Part shown: positions 1 to 6,015 of the stretch, piece after piece | How the letters are laid out: the number at the start of each line of letters is the position of its first letter | Position numbering within the stretch: the stretch's first letter is position 1 | Source: Thiobacillus sp. UBA2186 | Lineage (GTDB): Bacteria > Pseudomonadota > Gammaproteobacteria > Burkholderiales > Thiobacillaceae | Reading direction: 5' to 3' | Length of the DNA stretch: 8,798 nucleotides | NCBI GenBank assembly: GCA_002327405.1 | Contig: DCVO01000099.1 | Span: 24,436-33,233 of the forward strand | Position numbers and translations under genes: made by a program | Notes under the pieces: generated by a model | What the model was told of the DNA's origin: nothing | The model's input: the letters and a program-made list of their open reading frames with translations, nothing else | Database searches by the model: none

Positions 1-289
1 ACTTCACGCCGTAGGGCACGCGCGCGGTATCGCCGAAATAGGTGATGTTCTCGAACGGCAGCCGCTCCATCAGCGCGCGCACGACGGTGAGGCCGCCGAT
101 GCCGGAATCGAATACGCCGATTGATCGGTTTGGGCCCAGCGTTTGCTCTCTCCCCGCTCCGGGGGGAGGGTTGGGGTGGGGAGATCGGTTTGGGCCCAGC
201 GTTTGCTCCCTCCCCGCTCCGGGGGGAGGGTTGGGGTGGGGAGATCGGTTTGGGCCCAGCGTTTGCCCCCTCTCCGTCGATCTTGGCAT
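1..289 (-). CDS. murI: Glutamate racemase, N-terminal part (3' end outside window), with repeat-derived N-terminal extension
   Basis: Glutamate racemase interconverts L- and D-glutamate in the cytoplasm and supplies D-Glu for peptidoglycan. The minus strand from about 121 down to 1 reads IGVFDSGIGGLTVVRALMER and then YFGDTARVPYG. These are the family's N-terminal strand with the catalytic Asp loop (DSGIGG) and the conserved DTARVPYG block. The catalytic cysteines lie beyond the left edge. The only ATG in this frame ahead of the conserved core is at 289-287, preceded by GAGGGGG and AAGG stretches that could act as a ribosome site. From that start, 56 residues precede the conserved Ile, whereas family members usually have about 5-15. 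Forty of the 56 are two copies of a 20-residue unit (PHPNPPPGAGREQ plus TLGPNRS) encoded by the 60-bp tandem repeat. There is no stop in the frame. A non-ATG start (CTG at 136) cannot be excluded. Identity is secure; the start is not. Confidence 0.9.
   Translation of the reverse strand, partial: MPRSTERGQTLGPNRSPHPNPPPGAGREQTLGPNRSPHPNPPPGAGREQTLGPNRSIGVFDSGIGGLTVVRALMERLPFENITYFGDTARVPYGVK
123..266. repeat. 60-bp tandem repeat (2.4 copies) inside the 5' end of murI
   Basis: Unit 1 (123-182) and unit 2 (183-242) differ at one base (T149 versus C209). A third, partial copy of 24 bp (243-266) matches exactly. Each full unit is a 24-bp segment beginning GATCGGTTTGGGCCCAGCG followed by a 36-bp GC-rich segment with an imperfect palindrome, for example CCCTCCCC (208-215) against GGGGAGGG (223-230). 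So three 24-bp copies alternate with two 36-bp copies. The 60-bp period is a multiple of three, which keeps the murI frame open across all copies. The 36-bp part resembles interspersed GGGGGGAGGGTTGGGG repeats that are often seen in proteobacterial genomes, as I recall them. Confidence 0.95.
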
Positions 290-290
290 G

Positions 291-367
291 GCCTTATCCC
301 CCTCTCCCTCTGGGAGAGGGCGGGGTGAGGGCGGCGAAGCCGCGGGAGAGGGTTGGGGTGAGGGCGG
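291..367. repeat. Palindromic GGGAGAGGG-type interspersed repeat between murI and the transporter gene
   Basis: A perfect 9-bp inverted repeat, CCCTCTCCC (300-308) and GGGAGAGGG (312-320), has a 3-nt loop. It is followed by two near-identical direct copies of GGGAGAGGG-N2-GGGTGAGGGCGG (312-334 and 344-367). They differ in the two bases after GGGAGAGGG and by one base of length. This fits a non-coding REP-like element that is common in proteobacteria. In the murI transcript the 9-bp hairpin would end about ten bases before the ATG. The rest of the gap to 469 holds no gene I can support. Confidence 0.75.
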
Positions 368-469
368 AGTGTGCGTTGCTGGGCATGCGTGGCAAGATAA
401 TGGGCTGAGAAGACAGCATTCTACCTGCCCCCGGCTGACGGGGCACTGAGTGGGTTCAAGGAGTTTTTT

Positions 470-1096
470 GTGGCTGGATGCAATTGCGGTACAACTTGCC
501 AGACCGTAGTACCCATCAACCCCGGTTACCGGCGTGCGCTGTGGGTGGCGCTGGTGCTGAATGCGTTGATGTTCGGCGTGGAGCTGGTTTTCAGTTTCAA
601 GGCGGAATCCGTGTCGCTCCTGGCCGATGCCGTCGATTTTCTCGGCGACGCCGGCAACTACGCGGTGGCGCTGTTCGTGCTGGGGCTGGCGCCGGTGTGG
701 CGCTCGCGCACGGCGCTGTGGAAAGGCTGGCTGATGGTTGGCTACGGCGTGTTCGTGCTGGGCAAATCGATCTGGCAATGGAACGCCGGCATCGTGCCGG
801 AGCCCTTCATCATGACCTGGGTGAGCCTGTCGGCCCTGGCGGTCAACATCGGCGTCGCGGCGCTGCTTTACGCTCACCGCAACGGCGATGCGCAGGCGCG
901 TTCGGTCTGGCTATGCTCGCGCAACGACGCCCTCGGCAACCTGGCGGTGATCGCGGCTGCGGCCGGCGTGTGGGCGACCGCCCAGGGCTGGCCGGACATT
1001 GCCGTGGCCCTGGTGCTGGCCGGGCTGGCGCTGACCTCGGGCGCTTCGGTCATACGGCACGCACGCGAGGAATTGCGAACTCAGCCTGCGGCCTGA
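470..1096 (+). CDS. Short cation-diffusion-facilitator-like cation transporter
   Basis: A 208-residue inner-membrane protein that looks like the membrane part of a cation diffusion facilitator (CDF), a family that exports divalent metals such as Zn, Co, Ni or Cd against protons. About six hydrophobic segments are visible (roughly 23-43, 47-72, 86-101, 114-135, 155-172, 175-195). The second carries DxxxD (D56, D60), matching the CDF metal site. At the usual HxxxD site of the fifth there is C149-x3-D153 instead. The N-terminus is cysteine-rich (C4, C6, C10) and may bind metal. The protein ends right after the last helix, so the roughly 90-residue cytoplasmic C-terminal domain of classical CDFs is absent. 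The GTG start is set by AAGGAG at 458-463, six bases upstream. The gene converges on queG and overlaps its end by 16 bp. Family assignment is fairly sure; the metal is unknown. Confidence 0.8.
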   Translation: MAGCNCGTTCQTVVPINPGYRRALWVALVLNALMFGVELVFSFKAESVSLLADAVDFLGDAGNYAVALFVLGLAPVWRSRTALWKGWLMVGYGVFVLGKSIWQWNAGIVPEPFIMTWVSLSALAVNIGVAALLYAHRNGDAQARSVWLCSRNDALGNLAVIAAAAGVWATAQGWPDIAVALVLAGLALTSGASVIRHAREELRTQPAA

Positions 1097-2169
1097 AGCC
1101 GGGCGAGCGCCCAGGCCACATGTTCGCGCACCAACTCCGACGGGTGCGTCTTGCGCGATTCCAACACTGCAATGATTTCCGGGGAAGCTGGCGCATTGCG
1201 CTGCATTTTTGCAAGGGCATTGCCCAGGGCGACAGCGATATTCCGCAGCCACCGTTCATGGCCGATGCGGCGGATGGCCGAGCCTTGCATGCGCTTCAGG
1301 AAGATTTCCTCGTCCCAGGCAAACAGTTCGATGAGCGATGCGGCATCCAGGCCGTGGCGTGGCGAGAAGTCCGCCGGCGCGCCGGGCGGGGCTTCGCGGT
1401 TCCACGGGCAGGCGAGCTGGCAGTCGTCGCAGCCGTAGATGCGGTTGCCCATCAGCGGGCGCAGTTCTTCCGGAATGCTGCCCTTATGCTCGATGGTGAG
1501 ATAGGAAATGCAGCGCCGCGCGTCCAGCACATAGGGGGCGGCGAAGGCGCGCGTGGGGCAGGCGTCGAGGCAGGCGGAACAGGTGCCGCAATGCGCGGAA
1601 GCCGACGCGTCGGGAGGCAGCGGCAGGCTGGCATAGATCTCGCCGAGAAAGAAATACGAGCCCGCTTCGCGGTTCAGCAGCAGCGTGTGCTTGCCGCGCC
1701 AGCCCAGTTTCGTCTGCGCCGCCAGTGCCACTTCCATGACCGGGGCGGAGTCGGTGAAGACGCGGTGGCCGAATGGACCGACGGCGGTCTCGATGCGATC
1801 GGCGAGCTTCTGCAGACGGTCGCGCAGCACCTTGTGATAGTCGCGGCCGAGGGCGTAGCGCGACACGTAGGCGAGGGCTGGATCGTTCAGCACGTCGCCG
1901 GCGGGCACGGCATCCTGCGGCCAGTAGGGCAGACGGGCGCTGATGATGCTCACGGTGCCGGGGATCAGTTCGGCCGGGCGCGTGCGCTTGCTGCCGTGCG
2001 CAGCCATATAATCCATGTCACCGTGATAGCCCTTGTCCAGCCAGCGCTGCAACTCCTTCTCGGCTTGTTCAAGTGCGATGCCGCTGATGCCGATGTCGGT
2101 GAAGCCCAGCTCGCGGCCCCAGGTGCGGATGTCCTGCGCCAGTTTCAGGTAATCGATTGAATCGTGCAT
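1081..2169 (-). CDS. queG: Epoxyqueuosine reductase QueG
   Basis: QueG carries out the last step of queuosine synthesis, reducing epoxyqueuosine to queuosine in the tRNA anticodon wobble position. It uses cobalamin and two [4Fe-4S] clusters in the cytoplasm. The 362-residue length is normal. Visible features are the N-terminal cobalamin-binding region with VFTDSAPVMEVALA (about 137-150, containing the conserved Asp140), the ferredoxin-like first cluster CGTCSACLDACPT (C194, C197, C200, C204), and the second cluster with C220, C247, C250 and C254 (CDDCQLACPW). A C-terminal HEAT-like helical end follows (SELVREHVAWALARL). The ATG at 2169-2167 overlaps the GTG of tsaE head to head, so no intergenic promoter space exists. 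The family is usually found beside tsaE in proteobacteria, in line with this arrangement. No strong ribosome site is visible. Confidence 0.96.
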   Translation of the reverse strand: MHDSIDYLKLAQDIRTWGRELGFTDIGISGIALEQAEKELQRWLDKGYHGDMDYMAAHGSKRTRPAELIPGTVSIISARLPYWPQDAVPAGDVLNDPALAYVSRYALGRDYHKVLRDRLQKLADRIETAVGPFGHRVFTDSAPVMEVALAAQTKLGWRGKHTLLLNREAGSYFFLGEIYASLPLPPDASASAHCGTCSACLDACPTRAFAAPYVLDARRCISYLTIEHKGSIPEELRPLMGNRIYGCDDCQLACPWNREAPPGAPADFSPRHGLDAASLIELFAWDEEIFLKRMQGSAIRRIGHERWLRNIAVALGNALAKMQRNAPASPEIIAVLESRKTHPSELVREHVAWALARLQAAG

Positions 2170-2652
2170 AGAACCGATGATACCGCCGTGCTAAGCCTGG
2201 CGTTGCCCGACGAGGCGGCAACGCTGGCCTTGGGCGCGAAGCTTGCCGGGCTCTTGAAACCCGGCTGGGTGGTGTATCTGCGCGGTGACCTGGGCGCGGG
2301 CAAAACGACCCTGGTCAGGGGGCTGCTGCGGGCGCTGGGCTATGCGGGGCGTGTCAAAAGTCCAACATATACCTTGCTCGAATCTTACGAATTGTCTAGA
2401 TTTGTCTTGCAACATTATGATTTGTATAGGATGATCGATCCAAGAGAGTGGCTGGACGCAGGTTTTCGCGACGATTGCAACGCCGCCACGCTTTGCATTG
2501 TGGAGTGGCCGGAAAAGGCCAAGGGACTGCTGCCCAAGCCGGACCTCGATATTGTGCTCGAGGTGGCGGGGGAAGGCAGGACGGCGCGCATCGAGGCGCT
2601 TTCCGCACAGGGCAGGAAGGAGATGCAGACATGGCAGGGATTCGATACGTAG
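2164..2652 (+). CDS. tsaE: tRNA threonylcarbamoyladenosine biosynthesis ATPase TsaE
   Basis: TsaE is the small ATPase that works with TsaB and TsaD to make threonylcarbamoyladenosine at A37 of ANN-decoding tRNAs. Across 162 residues it shows the P-loop GDLGAGKTT (41-49), the switch segment KSPTYTLLESYE (65-76), HYDLYR (84-89) and VEWPEK (113-118), all in the family order and spacing. The start is taken as GTG at 2164, which overlaps the queG start. A second GTG at 2188, giving a protein beginning LSLALPDEAAT after the initiator, fits the family's N-terminus about as well, and neither has a clear ribosome site. Codons for residues 65-96 are AT-rich and include AGA, AGG and repeated TTG, unlike the GC-rich flanks. 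The last 22 bp overlap amiC, suggesting translational coupling. Confidence 0.95.
   Translation: MHRTDDTAVLSLALPDEAATLALGAKLAGLLKPGWVVYLRGDLGAGKTTLVRGLLRALGYAGRVKSPTYTLLESYELSRFVLQHYDLYRMIDPREWLDAGFRDDCNAATLCIVEWPEKAKGLLPKPDLDIVLEVAGEGRTARIEALSAQGRKEMQTWQGFDT
2393..2421 (+). promoter_or_regulatory. Possible sigma70-type promoter inside tsaE, facing amiC
   Basis: TTGTCT (2393-2398), a 17-bp spacer, and TATGAT (2416-2421) match the consensus at 4 of 6 and 5 of 6 positions. They lie in an AT-rich island: 2391-2440 is 16 of 50 G+C. Transcription would begin near 2428, about 200 bp before amiC. The match is by eye only, and the AT-richness alone could produce it. Confidence 0.3.
2617..2622 (+). 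promoter_or_regulatory. Ribosome binding site of amiC
   Basis: AAGGAG lies within the end of tsaE, eight bases before the ATG at 2631. It fixes the amiC start there, although the open frame extends much further upstream. Confidence 0.8.
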
Positions 2653-3851
2653 CATGGCTGGCATTGGCGCTGCTCAACCTGAGTGCGTTTGCAGGCACGC
2701 TGACTGCTGCGCGCATGTGGCCTTCGCCCGATTACACCCGCATCACCCTTGAGTCCGACGCCCCGCTCAATTTCAAGCATTTCACCCTGGGCAATCCCGA
2801 GCGCTTCGTGATCGACATCGAAGGTCTCGGCCAGAGCGAAACCCTGGCAGGGCTGCCCGCGATGGTCACCGCCTCCGATCCTTTCGTGGCCGATGTGCGC
2901 AGCGCCTTGAACCGTCCCGGGGTGATGCGCCTGGTGTTCGAACTCAAGACGCCGATCAAACCGTCGGTCTTCGCCCTGAATCCCATGGGCGATTACGGCC
3001 ACCGCCTGGTCATCGACCTCTATTCGGCAGCAGCCACCCCGCAGTCTCTCGCGCAAGCCCAGCCCGCTGACAAGCCCGCGCAAGCGACGCAGAACGCGTC
3101 CGCCCCGTCCGGCAACGGGGCGCCCAAATTCAACCGCTTGATGCTGGTTGCCATCGACGCCGGCCACGGCGGCGAGGATCCCGGTGCTAGGGGTGCCGGC
3201 GGCAGCCTGGAAAAGCATGTCACGCTCAAGGTGGCGCGCAAACTCAAGGAAAAGATCGATGCCGAACCCGGCATGCGCGCCTATCTCACTCGCGACGGCG
3301 ACTACTTCATCCCCTTGCACGAGCGGGTCAGCAAGGCGCGCGGGGTCAAGGCCGACCTCTTCGTCTCGGTGCATGCCGATGCCTTCATCCGCCCCGAGGC
3401 GCGCGGCTCCTCGGTGTTCGCCCTGTCCGAAAACGGCGCCACCTCGGCCGCCGCGAGATGGCTGGCCAAGCGCGAAAACGATGCCGACCTTATCGGCGGC
3501 GTCAATATCGACGTCAAGGACCAGTACCTCAAGCGTACCTTGATCGATTTGTCGCAGACCGCCACCATCAACGACAGCCTGCGGCTGGCCGACTATGTTC
3601 TGAAGGAAATCGGCGAAGTGAACGATCTGCACAAGAACGACGTGGAGCAGGCCGGCTTTGCCGTGCTGAAGGCGCCGGACATCCCCTCCATCCTGGTGGA
3701 GACCGCGTTCATCTCCAACCCGGAAGAGGAAAAGCGCCTCAACGACGATGCCTATCAGGACAAGCTGGCCAGCGCCATCCTGTCCGGCATCAAGGCCTAC
3801 TTCGACAAGCATCCGCCGGCCGGCAGGACAAAAGTCGCCCGCGAAATGTGA
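2631..3851 (+). CDS. amiC: N-acetylmuramoyl-L-alanine amidase, AmiC type (AMIN plus Amidase_3)
   Basis: A periplasmic zinc amidase that cuts the bond between N-acetylmuramic acid and the stem peptide, used for daughter-cell separation. The 406-residue precursor starts with a signal peptide (R5, hydrophobic 6-17, likely cut after SAFA at residue 21). An AMIN septum-targeting domain follows at about 23-132, then a Gln/Ala/Pro-rich linker (about 133-165), then the Amidase_3 catalytic domain (about 171-392). Zinc ligands are H179 (IDAGHGG), E194 (SLEKH) and H248 (SVHADAF); the catalytic Glu is E357 (LVETAFISN). There is no LysM repeat. The ATG at 2631 is chosen for its ribosome site and because it begins the signal peptide. 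The gene overlaps tsaE by 22 bp and precedes mutL, a common proteobacterial order. An Arg-Xaa-less n-region suggests the Sec rather than Tat route, but this is not certain. Confidence 0.95.
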   Translation: MAGIRYVAWLALALLNLSAFAGTLTAARMWPSPDYTRITLESDAPLNFKHFTLGNPERFVIDIEGLGQSETLAGLPAMVTASDPFVADVRSALNRPGVMRLVFELKTPIKPSVFALNPMGDYGHRLVIDLYSAAATPQSLAQAQPADKPAQATQNASAPSGNGAPKFNRLMLVAIDAGHGGEDPGARGAGGSLEKHVTLKVARKLKEKIDAEPGMRAYLTRDGDYFIPLHERVSKARGVKADLFVSVHADAFIRPEARGSSVFALSENGATSAAARWLAKRENDADLIGGVNIDVKDQYLKRTLIDLSQTATINDSLRLADYVLKEIGEVNDLHKNDVEQAGFAVLKAPDIPSILVETAFISNPEEEKRLNDDAYQDKLASAILSGIKAYFDKHPPAGRTKVAREM

Positions 3852-3875
3852 TTTAGCTGTCAGTCGTCAGAAGCC

Positions 3876-3936
3876 GTAGGTCGGCAAACCTTTCCGACAC
3901 CCGCATCAATCCGGCGGCATGGGTATGCCGCCCTAC
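3876..3936. repeat. REP-like composite palindrome between amiC and mutL
   Basis: The outer inverted ends GTAGG (3876-3880) and CCTAC (3932-3936) enclose two hairpins. One is GTCGG-type around 3879-3898 (TCGG ... CCGA, short stem). The other is a perfect 8-bp stem, GGCGGCAT (3913-3920) with ATGCCGCC (3925-3932) and a GGGT loop. No T-run follows, so a classical intrinsic terminator is not supported. The layout resembles the GTAGG...CCTAC bimodal REP elements of proteobacterial intergenic regions. Confidence 0.65.
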
Positions 3937-3954
3937 AGCCGACCCCTGACCCAG

Positions 3955-3984
3955 TTGGGGGCAGTTGGCGGCTTTTGGCATAAT
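3955..3984 (+). promoter_or_regulatory. Weak promoter candidate for mutL
   Basis: TTGGGG (3955-3960), an 18-bp spacer and CATAAT (3979-3984) sit so close to the mutL ATG (3990) that transcription would begin at or next to the start codon. No Shine-Dalgarno sequence is visible before the ATG, which would fit a leaderless message. The -35 match is poor. Confidence 0.3.
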
Positions 3985-3989
3985 GCCGC

Positions 3990-5762
3990 ATGCGCCGCAT
4001 CCAGGTTCTCCCCGACATCCTCATTTCCCAAATCGCCGCAGGCGAGGTGGTCGAGCGGCCGGCCTCGGCCCTGAAGGAGCTCGTCGAGAATAGTCTCGAC
4101 GCCGGCGCCACCCGTATCGACATCAGGCTGGAGCAGGGCGGCGCCAAGCTGCTTTCCGTGCAGGACGACGGCGCCGGCATTACGGCCGACGAGCTGCCGC
4201 TGGCGCTGGCGCGCCACGCCACCAGCAAGATCGGCGCGCTGGAAGACCTCGAGCGCGTGGCCAGCCTGGGTTTTCGCGGCGAGGCGCTGGCGAGCATGGC
4301 CTCGGTCGCGCGCGTCTCTGTCGCCAGCCGCGGCCGCGGCGCCGCGCACGCGCACCAGATCGAAGCCGAGGGCGCAGCGCCCGGCGCAGTGAGACCGGCC
4401 GCGCTCGCTTCCGGCACCACGGTCACCGTGGCCGACCTGTTTTTCAACACCCCGGCGCGGCGCAAGTTCCTCAAATCCGAGGCCACCGAATATGCCCATT
4501 GCGCCGAAGTCGTGCGGCGCATGGCGCTGTCTCGCCCGGCGGTGGCGTTCACCCTTGCGCACAACGGACGCGTGCAATTGCGCTACCCGTCACAGGCACT
4601 GGACGAGCGCATCGGCGCGGTACTGGGCGAGGATTTCGTGGCGGCTGCCGTGGCTGTGGACGAGCAGGCCGGGCCGCTGCATTTGCAGGGCATGGCCGCT
4701 CTGCCGGCCTATTCCAAAAGCGGGCGCGATGCGCAGTATGTTTTCGTCAACGGCCGCTTCGTGCGCGACAAGGTGGTGACGCATGCCCTGCGCGAAGCCT
4801 ACCGCGATATCCTGCATCATGACCGCCATCCGGCCTACGCGCTGTTTTTGTCCCTGCCCCCCGAGGGCGTGGATGTGAACGTGCATCCGGCCAAGACCGA
4901 GGTGCGGTTCCGCGATTCTCGCGGCGTGCACCAGTTCCTGTTCCATGCCATCGAACGCGCGCTGTCCGGCAGCGCAGCGGAAAGCCGCGAGGCCGTGCAT
5001 CATGCGCCGGTTCAGCAGAACGGCAATGTCGTGGCCATGCCCTTGGCCGCACCGCCTGCGCAGGCCTGGCGCGGCAGCCAGGCCGGCATGCCGCTCGGCG
5101 CGCGCGAGGCGCTGGCTTTCTACGAAACCCTCACGCGCGAGCCCGAAGCGGTTGCCGCTGCGGAGGTAACTGCGCACGAATACCCGCTCGGATTCGCGCT
5201 TGGACAGTTGCACGGCATCTACGTGCTGGCGCAGAACGCCAAGGGCCTGGTGCTGGTCGACATGCACGCCGCGCACGAGCGCGTGGTGTACGAGAAGCTG
5301 AAGTGCGCGTTCGACGACAGGCGCGTGCCGACCCAGGTTTTGCTGATTCCGGTCACGGTGACGGCGGACGAACGCGACGTCGCCGCCATCGGCGACCATC
5401 ATGAGGCGCTTGCCGGCATCGGCTTCGACATCCATCCCATTGCCGCCGATACCGTCGCCGTGCGCGCGGTACCGGCTCTGTTGAAGGATGCCGACCCGCT
5501 CGCGCTGACGCGCGACCTCTTGCGCGAAATCCGCGAATTCGGGGTAAGCCGGCTCATTACCGAGCGGCGCAACGAACTCCTGGGGACGCTGGCCTGCCAC
5601 GGGGCGGTGCGCGCCAACCGCAAACTCAGCATTCCGGAGATGAATGCGCTATTAAGGGAAATGGAAGCCACCGAGCGCGCCGGGCAGTGCAACCACGGCC
5701 GCCCCACCTGGTTTCAGCTCAGCCTCGCCGACCTGGACAAATGGTTCCGGCGCGGGGAGTAG
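3990..5762 (+). CDS. mutL: DNA mismatch repair protein MutL, with endonuclease motif
   Basis: MutL couples MutS mismatch recognition to strand incision and excision. The protein is 590 residues. The N-terminal GHKL ATPase shows ELVENSLDAGA (30-40, with E33 and N34), DDGAGI (59-64), ATSKI (77-81), GFRGEALASM (94-103) and the downstream FFNTPARRKFLK. A variable linker at about 335-385 is rich in Ala, Gln and His. The C-terminal dimerization domain carries DMHAAHERVVYE (424-435), which fits the DQHA-x2-E-x4-E endonuclease motif with Met for Gln. ACHGAVRANRKL (from 535) and CNHGRPT (567-573) follow, the other metal-site motifs of nicking MutL proteins. This is the type known from bacteria without MutH, such as Pseudomonas. 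The ATG at 3990 is the only start consistent with the family's QIAAGEVVERP N-terminus; no ribosome site is seen. Confidence 0.97.
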   Translation: MRRIQVLPDILISQIAAGEVVERPASALKELVENSLDAGATRIDIRLEQGGAKLLSVQDDGAGITADELPLALARHATSKIGALEDLERVASLGFRGEALASMASVARVSVASRGRGAAHAHQIEAEGAAPGAVRPAALASGTTVTVADLFFNTPARRKFLKSEATEYAHCAEVVRRMALSRPAVAFTLAHNGRVQLRYPSQALDERIGAVLGEDFVAAAVAVDEQAGPLHLQGMAALPAYSKSGRDAQYVFVNGRFVRDKVVTHALREAYRDILHHDRHPAYALFLSLPPEGVDVNVHPAKTEVRFRDSRGVHQFLFHAIERALSGSAAESREAVHHAPVQQNGNVVAMPLAAPPAQAWRGSQAGMPLGAREALAFYETLTREPEAVAAAEVTAHEYPLGFALGQLHGIYVLAQNAKGLVLVDMHAAHERVVYEKLKCAFDDRRVPTQVLLIPVTVTADERDVAAIGDHHEALAGIGFDIHPIAADTVAVRAVPALLKDADPLALTRDLLREIREFGVSRLITERRNELLGTLACHGAVRANRKLSIPEMNALLREMEATERAGQCNHGRPTWFQLSLADLDKWFRRGE

Positions 5763-5824
5763 TCTATTTACCTTGCTGTATATTCACCGCGGTTCGCGGG
5801 GGGCGCAGAGAAAAACACCCCTTA

Positions 5825-5897
5825 AACAAAGAGGACAGGAGGACAAGAGGGCAATCAAGAGCAGAGAGCTTGCTCATGTCCTCTTGTCCTCTTTGTT
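5825..5897. repeat. Long inverted repeat (copy A) between mutL and gcvR
   Basis: The left arm 5825-5845 and right arm 5877-5897 are 21-nt inverse complements with one mismatch, which would be a G-U pair in RNA. The 31-nt interior holds a smaller hairpin, GAGCA (5859-5863) with TGCTC (5871-5875). The arms are built from the octamer AGAGGACA, repeated. GCAGAGAAAA lies just upstream (5805-5814), and a CCGCG-GTT-CGCGG hairpin at 5787-5799. A related element lies at 6571-6716. No T-run follows on either strand, so it is not a standard intrinsic terminator, though it might still stop or protect transcripts. Confidence 0.85.
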
Positions 5898-5955
5898 CAT
5901 GTCTGGGTTTTCCTTGCCTACTCCGAGACAGCTGCGAATTCCACGAATGCTCCGG

Positions 5956-5985
5956 TTATCGGCTTTCTTCGCGGAAACGTATAAT
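5956..5985 (+). promoter_or_regulatory. Likely promoter of the gcvR-like gene
   Basis: A perfect TATAAT -10 box (5980-5985) is preceded, after 18 bp, by a weak -35 (TTATCG, 5956-5961). Predicted transcription starts near 5992, giving a leader of about 24 nt before the ATG at 6016. The -10 is the strongest in the window; the -35 matches at only three positions. Confidence 0.5.
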
Positions 5986-6015
5986 TGACCGCAAGATTTA
6001 TTGCATAAACCCAGA

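Noticed and set aside
426..445. TGCCCC ... GGGGCA inverted repeat upstream of the transporter gene, possible operator
   Set aside because: Only 6 bp of GC-rich stem with an 8-nt loop, and no promoter pair around it. TTGCTG (376-381) and GATAAT (396-401) are just 14 bp apart, too close.
42..449. Plus-strand open frames encoding a 20-residue repeat (DRFGPSVC...)
   Set aside because: They are the antisense of murI plus its tandem repeat. The periodic peptide results only from the 60-bp period being a multiple of three, and no family resemblance or ribosome site exists.
478..2160. 560-residue plus-strand open frame across the transporter gene and antisense to queG
   Set aside because: A GC-rich shadow frame: Arg/Ala/Gly-rich translation with no domains, covering two well-identified genes.
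2415..3812. 465-residue minus-strand open frame antisense to amiC
   Set aside because: Codon-bias shadow of amiC; its His/Asp/Val/Gly-rich translation is typical of such frames.
4590..5600. 336-residue minus-strand open frame antisense to mutL
   Set aside because: Shadow of mutL with no recognisable motif.
5787..5799. CCGCG-GTT-CGCGG hairpin as the mutL terminator
   Set aside because: Only a 5-bp stem, followed by G-rich sequence rather than T.
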